Below, in pieces: positions 29,377 to 31,628 of a DNA stretch of 31,628 nt. The position numbers and the translations under genes are program-made. A model generated the notes under the pieces. It did not search any database. It was given only the letters and a program-made list of their open reading frames with translations, and was not told the origin of the DNA. Numbering within the stretch: position 1 is the first letter of the stretch; each line of letters starts with the position of its first letter. The stretch lies in the IMG/VR virus record IMGVR_UViG_3300031825_000056, positions 1 to 31,628 of that record, one strand, 5' to 3'. The DNA is from a virus.

Positions 29377-29988
29377 TTGGAACTCGAACCGAACCTTCCT
29401 TTCGTCGGCCAGCCGGCCCTCTACCACCCTGCGGCCGGCGATCCGGTCTACAGCGGCGGCGGCAAGCCGCTGGCGGCGATCGTCTGCCACGTCTGGGCGC
29501 CGCAGTGCGTCAACCTGGCGGTGTTCGACCGCAGCGGCATGCCACAGAGCAAGACCTCAGTGCCGTTCGTCGCTGAGGGCGACCTCAAGCCGTCCGGCTC
29601 CTACGCGGTCCCCACCGTGGAGGTGATCCCCGGCGTGCTGCTCACCGCGGACGAGCCGCAGCCGGCCGCCGCGGTGGCGGCCGGTGACGCCAGCGGCCCC
29701 GCGGCGAGGGTGCGATCCGAGCAGATCGACTCGATGATGGAAGCCGTCGTCGTCTCCACGCACCGCTTCCCCGGCACCACCAGCACCGTGGCGATCGCCG
29801 CACTGCCAGACGGCTTCGTGCTGGGCATCGGACACTCCGCGTGCGTCTCGCCGGCGATGTTCAACGCCGAGGTCGGTGTAGACATGGCCACCGCCGACGC
29901 CCTGAAGAAGGCCCGCGAGAAGGCCTGGGAACTGGAGGGCTACCTCCTGCGGAACCGGCTGGCTCGAGCCGGCCAGCCACCGGCTTGA
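29377..29988 (+). CDS. Gp49-like phage protein
   Basis: 203 residues. The start is TTG, chosen because GAGGAG lies 8 nt upstream and no ATG is suitably placed. The N-terminal ~85 residues form a beta-rich domain (LYHPAAGDPVYSGGGKPLAA, VNLAVFDRSGMPQ). The C-terminal part (~115-190; STVAIAALPDGFVLGIGHSA, DALKKAREKAWELEGYLLRN) matches the phage Gp49/66 family. An Ala/Gly linker joins the two, so this may be a two-domain fusion. The role of Gp49 proteins is unknown. Confidence 0.75.
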   Translation: MELEPNLPFVGQPALYHPAAGDPVYSGGGKPLAAIVCHVWAPQCVNLAVFDRSGMPQSKTSVPFVAEGDLKPSGSYAVPTVEVIPGVLLTADEPQPAAAVAAGDASGPAARVRSEQIDSMMEAVVVSTHRFPGTTSTVAIAALPDGFVLGIGHSACVSPAMFNAEVGVDMATADALKKAREKAWELEGYLLRNRLARAGQPPA

Positions 29989-29989
29989 C

Positions 29990-30181
29990 GTGAGCAGCAA
30001 GCGGCGAATCCGGCGCAAGGCCTGCAAGGGCAAGATCCGGCACGCCGACGCGGCGTCGGCCTGGTCGGCGTTGAGCGCCCTCAACCGGAACGAGGGGTAC
30101 CAGGGGCCGATGAACGCCTACGCCTGCCGGTTCTGTGGGGGCTGGCACATCGGGCACTCGCGCGGTGCCTTCGGCCGGTAG
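29990..30181 (+). CDS. Small zinc-binding phage protein, 63 aa
   Basis: 63 residues, with a GTG start one base after the previous stop. The N-terminus is strongly basic (SSKRRIRRKACKGKIRHADA) and the C-terminus carries C46, C49, H53 and H56 (CRFCGGWHIGH), a CX2CX3HX2H zinc site. This is a common type of phage and prophage protein. It occupies the position of Mu com but lacks the two CxxC pairs of Com, and no mom gene follows. It is the last phage gene on this side. Confidence 0.7.
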   Translation: MSSKRRIRRKACKGKIRHADAASAWSALSALNRNEGYQGPMNAYACRFCGGWHIGHSRGAFGR

Positions 30182-30415
30182 ACCCCCTGGACAGCGCCGC
30201 CGGCACCATTTTCACGGACTGCAACGGCTTTGCTACATTCCATCCCGATACGGACCGCGCCAGCCCAGAAAATCCCGATTTATCGCGCCGTTCCCTCTTC
30301 GGATATCTCAACAGCCATCAGCAGGGGGAAGCGGCGCAAGCGTGAATCCCCAGACATCGCTCTTCCCCGAACCCCCGGAAACCGCCGCCCGCCACGAGGC
30401 TGTCCGCTCCCGCTT
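30182..30415. other. Right end of the prophage and junction with host DNA
   Basis: These 234 bp have no clear gene. The last phage gene ends at 30181 and host dtd ends at 30416, so the phage terminus lies between. The left part is AT-richer than its surroundings and holds a pair of direct repeats (30242-30295). The exact terminal dinucleotide and the target duplication cannot be fixed without the left end, which is outside the window. A reading frame starting GTG at 30343 (MNPQTSLFPEPPETA as a methionine start) is open but has no supporting context. Confidence 0.55.
30242..30295. repeat. Paired direct repeats, likely transposase-binding end sites
   Basis: ATCCCGAT-ACGGAC-CGCGCC (from 30242) recurs 30 bp later as ATCCCGAT-TTAT-CGCGCC (from 30272). 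Each copy is followed by a CCC triplet. Two imperfect copies of a ~22-bp element close to the end of a transposable phage are the expected signature of transposase binding sites (like the R1/R2 sites of Mu). A partial related element, CACGGACTGC, lies further left at 30212-30221. Confidence 0.5.
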
Positions 30416-30856
30416 TCAGCCCACGCGCAAGGGAATCGTCACCGGTCCATCGTTCACCAGGTGCACCTGCATGTGCGCCGCGAACTCGCCGGTCTGCACC
30501 ACCGGGTGCGCCGCACGGGCCTGGGCGACGAAGTAGTCGTACAGGCGCCGTCCCTCGTCCGGCGCCGCCGCATTCGTGAAACTGGGCCGGTTGCCGCCCG
30601 ACGTGTCGGCCGCGAGCGTGAACTGGCTCACCAGCAGCAGGCCGCCGCCCACGTCCTGCACGCTGCGGTTCATCTTGCCGTTCTCGTCGCCGAAGATGCG
30701 CAGCTTCAGGAGCTTGGCCAGCAGCTTGTCCGCCTGCGCCTGGCTGTCGCCGCGCTCGGCGCACACCAGCACCAGCAGCCCGGCGCCGATCGCGCCGACG
30801 GTCGCGCCGTCCACGAGCACCCGGGCCTCGCTCACCCGCTGGACGACGCTGATCAC
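30416..30856 (-). CDS. dtd: D-aminoacyl-tRNA deacylase
   Basis: 146-residue host enzyme. It has both hallmark motifs: [20 protein letters not shown] (with the SQFTL active-site segment) and the C-terminal NDGPVT (cis Gly-Pro motif). It hydrolyses D-amino acids mischarged on tRNA, and glycine from tRNA-Ala, in the cytoplasm. The GTG start has GAGGA 9 nt upstream and overlaps the stop of the cation transporter gene (GTGA), so the two are co-transcribed. The gene is full length; the prophage lies just beyond its 3' end and does not break it. Confidence 0.96.
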   Translation of the reverse strand: MISVVQRVSEARVLVDGATVGAIGAGLLVLVCAERGDSQAQADKLLAKLLKLRIFGDENGKMNRSVQDVGGGLLLVSQFTLAADTSGGNRPSFTNAAAPDEGRRLYDYFVAQARAAHPVVQTGEFAAHMQVHLVNDGPVTIPLRVG

Positions 30857-31628
30857 AGCAGGTCGTCCTCGTCCTGGGCGTGCGCTTCCACGTCGCTGGG
30901 CAGCAGCTGGATCGTGGCGCGCAGGCCGGGCACCGCGCTCATGAGCGCCTGTTCGACGGCGGCCCGCACCGCCGCCGCGCGCCCGAGCGTCCAGCTCGCC
31001 GGCATGTGCATGTGCAGGTCGACGAAGCGGCGCTGGCCGGAGCGGCGGCTGGAGATGTGGTCGAAGCGGATGGTGTGGTGCTGGAATTCGTGCAGCGTCT
31101 TCTCGATCTCGGCCATCACTTCCGGCTCGAGCGCGTTGTCCATCAGCCCCTGCGAGGACTTCCACATCAGCGAAGCGCCTTCGCGCAGGATGTTCAGCGC
31201 CACGGCGATGGCCACCGCCGGGTCGAGCCAGTTCCAGCCGGTGAACACCACCAGCCCCACGCCGAGGACGACGCCCGCCGATGTCCAGACGTCGGTGAGC
31301 AGGTGCCGGGCGTCGCCTTCCAGCGCGATGGAGCGGTGATGCCGCCCCGACTGCAGCATCGCCCACGCGAGCGCGCCGTTGAACGCCGAGCTGACCACCG
31401 ACAGCGCGAGGCCCCAGCCAAGCAGCTGCAGCGGTTGCGGCTCCAGCAGCCGCTGCACCGCGGCCCAGGCGATGGCCATGGCGGCGACGATGATCGCCAG
31501 TCCCTCGAACCCGGACGAGAAGTACTCCGCCTTGTGGTGCCCGTAGGGGTGGTCCTCGTCGGCCGGCCGCAGCGCGATCTTCACCATGAGCAGGGCGAAC
31601 ACGGCGCTGGCCAGGTTCACCAGCGATT
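30853..31628 (-). CDS. Cation diffusion facilitator (FieF-like) efflux protein, partial
   Basis: At least 255 residues; the N-terminus lies beyond the right edge. Features of the CDF family are [17 protein letters not shown] (after membrane helix 2), several membrane helices, and the [13 protein letters not shown] metal site (HxxxD) in helix 5. A cytoplasmic C-terminal domain (~185-245) contains [10 protein letters not shown]. It exports divalent metals (Zn, Fe or similar) by proton antiport across the inner membrane. It is translationally coupled to dtd. This is host chromosomal sequence. Confidence 0.93.
   Translation of the reverse strand, partial: SLVNLASAVFALLMVKIALRPADEDHPYGHHKAEYFSSGFEGLAIIVAAMAIAWAAVQRLLEPQPLQLLGWGLALSVVSSAFNGALAWAMLQSGRHHRSIALEGDARHLLTDVWTSAGVVLGVGLVVFTGWNWLDPAVAIAVALNILREGASLMWKSSQGLMDNALEPEVMAEIEKTLHEFQHHTIRFDHISSRRSGQRRFVDLHMHMPASWTLGRAAAVRAAVEQALMSAVPGLRATIQLLPSDVEAHAQDEDDLL

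Noticed and set aside
29990-30181. Com/Mom DNA-modification pair, expected at the right end of Mu-like phages
   Set aside because: The 63-aa zinc protein has only one CxxC plus HxxH and no mom gene follows, so a Com identity is not supported.
30343-30536. Plus-strand frame starting GTG at 30343 (SLFPEPPETAARHEAVRS) running into dtd antisense
   Set aside because: The opening looks protein-like and could be the start of a host gene broken near the insertion, but it has no family resemblance and runs antisense through the end of dtd.
1-31628. tRNA genes, CRISPR arrays, insertion sequences and tyrosine integrase/att sites
   Set aside because: None seen. Integration is explained by the DDE transposase, and I saw no regularly spaced repeats or tRNA-like cloverleaf sequence while reading the window.

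Overview
The window is most of a Mu-like (transposable) prophage of the B3/D3112/BcepMu type, followed at its right end by two host chromosomal genes. The DNA is very GC-rich throughout. The host genes encode a D-aminoacyl-tRNA deacylase and a cation-efflux protein. Composition and gene content suggest a high-GC proteobacterium, most likely Burkholderiales. That is an inference from composition, not from a marker gene.

Layout. Positions 1-19746 are transcribed leftward (minus strand). An early promoter at 19753-19781, with a perfect 20-bp operator palindrome between its -35 and -10 boxes, starts a long early operon. In order of transcription this holds small regulators (19700-17435), a coiled-coil protein, the DDE transposase A, the AAA+ transposition ATPase B, a chain of small genes (mostly overlapping start and stop codons), GemA and Mor. 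After Mor the same strand carries protease/scaffold, major capsid protein, gp35-like protein, capsid cement, gp36, gp37, tail tube, tape measure and two tail-associated proteins, running off the left edge. Loss of contractile-tail genes (no sheath between gp37 and the tube) and a long tape measure suggest a siphovirus particle.

Positions 18549-30181 carry rightward genes: an unknown ORF embedded antisense in the early region, then the CI-like repressor (19793). An accessory block follows (2TM protein, TM/coiled-coil protein, a 19-proline microprotein, a SLATT-like 2TM protein). Next come the lysis cassette (holin, transglycosylase endolysin, nested Rz/Rz1), gp25- and gp26-like proteins, both terminase subunits, portal, MuF, gpG, a gp49-like protein and a small zinc protein. 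The phage end lies in 30182-30415, probably just right of two copies of a transposase-site-like repeat. Host dtd and the CDF transporter gene follow on the minus strand.

Two things stand out. (1) The morphogenesis genes are split into two oppositely transcribed blocks: terminase/portal/MuF/gpG on the right (+), protease/capsid/tail on the left (-). The early region and the repressor/accessory block lie between them. (2) The repressor carries a C-terminal tail with two copies of the tetrad VQVG, the core of RHIM-type amyloid signalling motifs. The next gene encodes a two-helix membrane protein whose N-terminus has a related G/N/Q motif. Together with the neighbouring membrane and polyproline genes this is a candidate prophage-encoded signalling, exclusion or cell-death module. 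A second small cargo unit (promoter, 52-aa membrane protein, hairpin) is inserted in the tail operon at 3742-3958 on the opposite strand.
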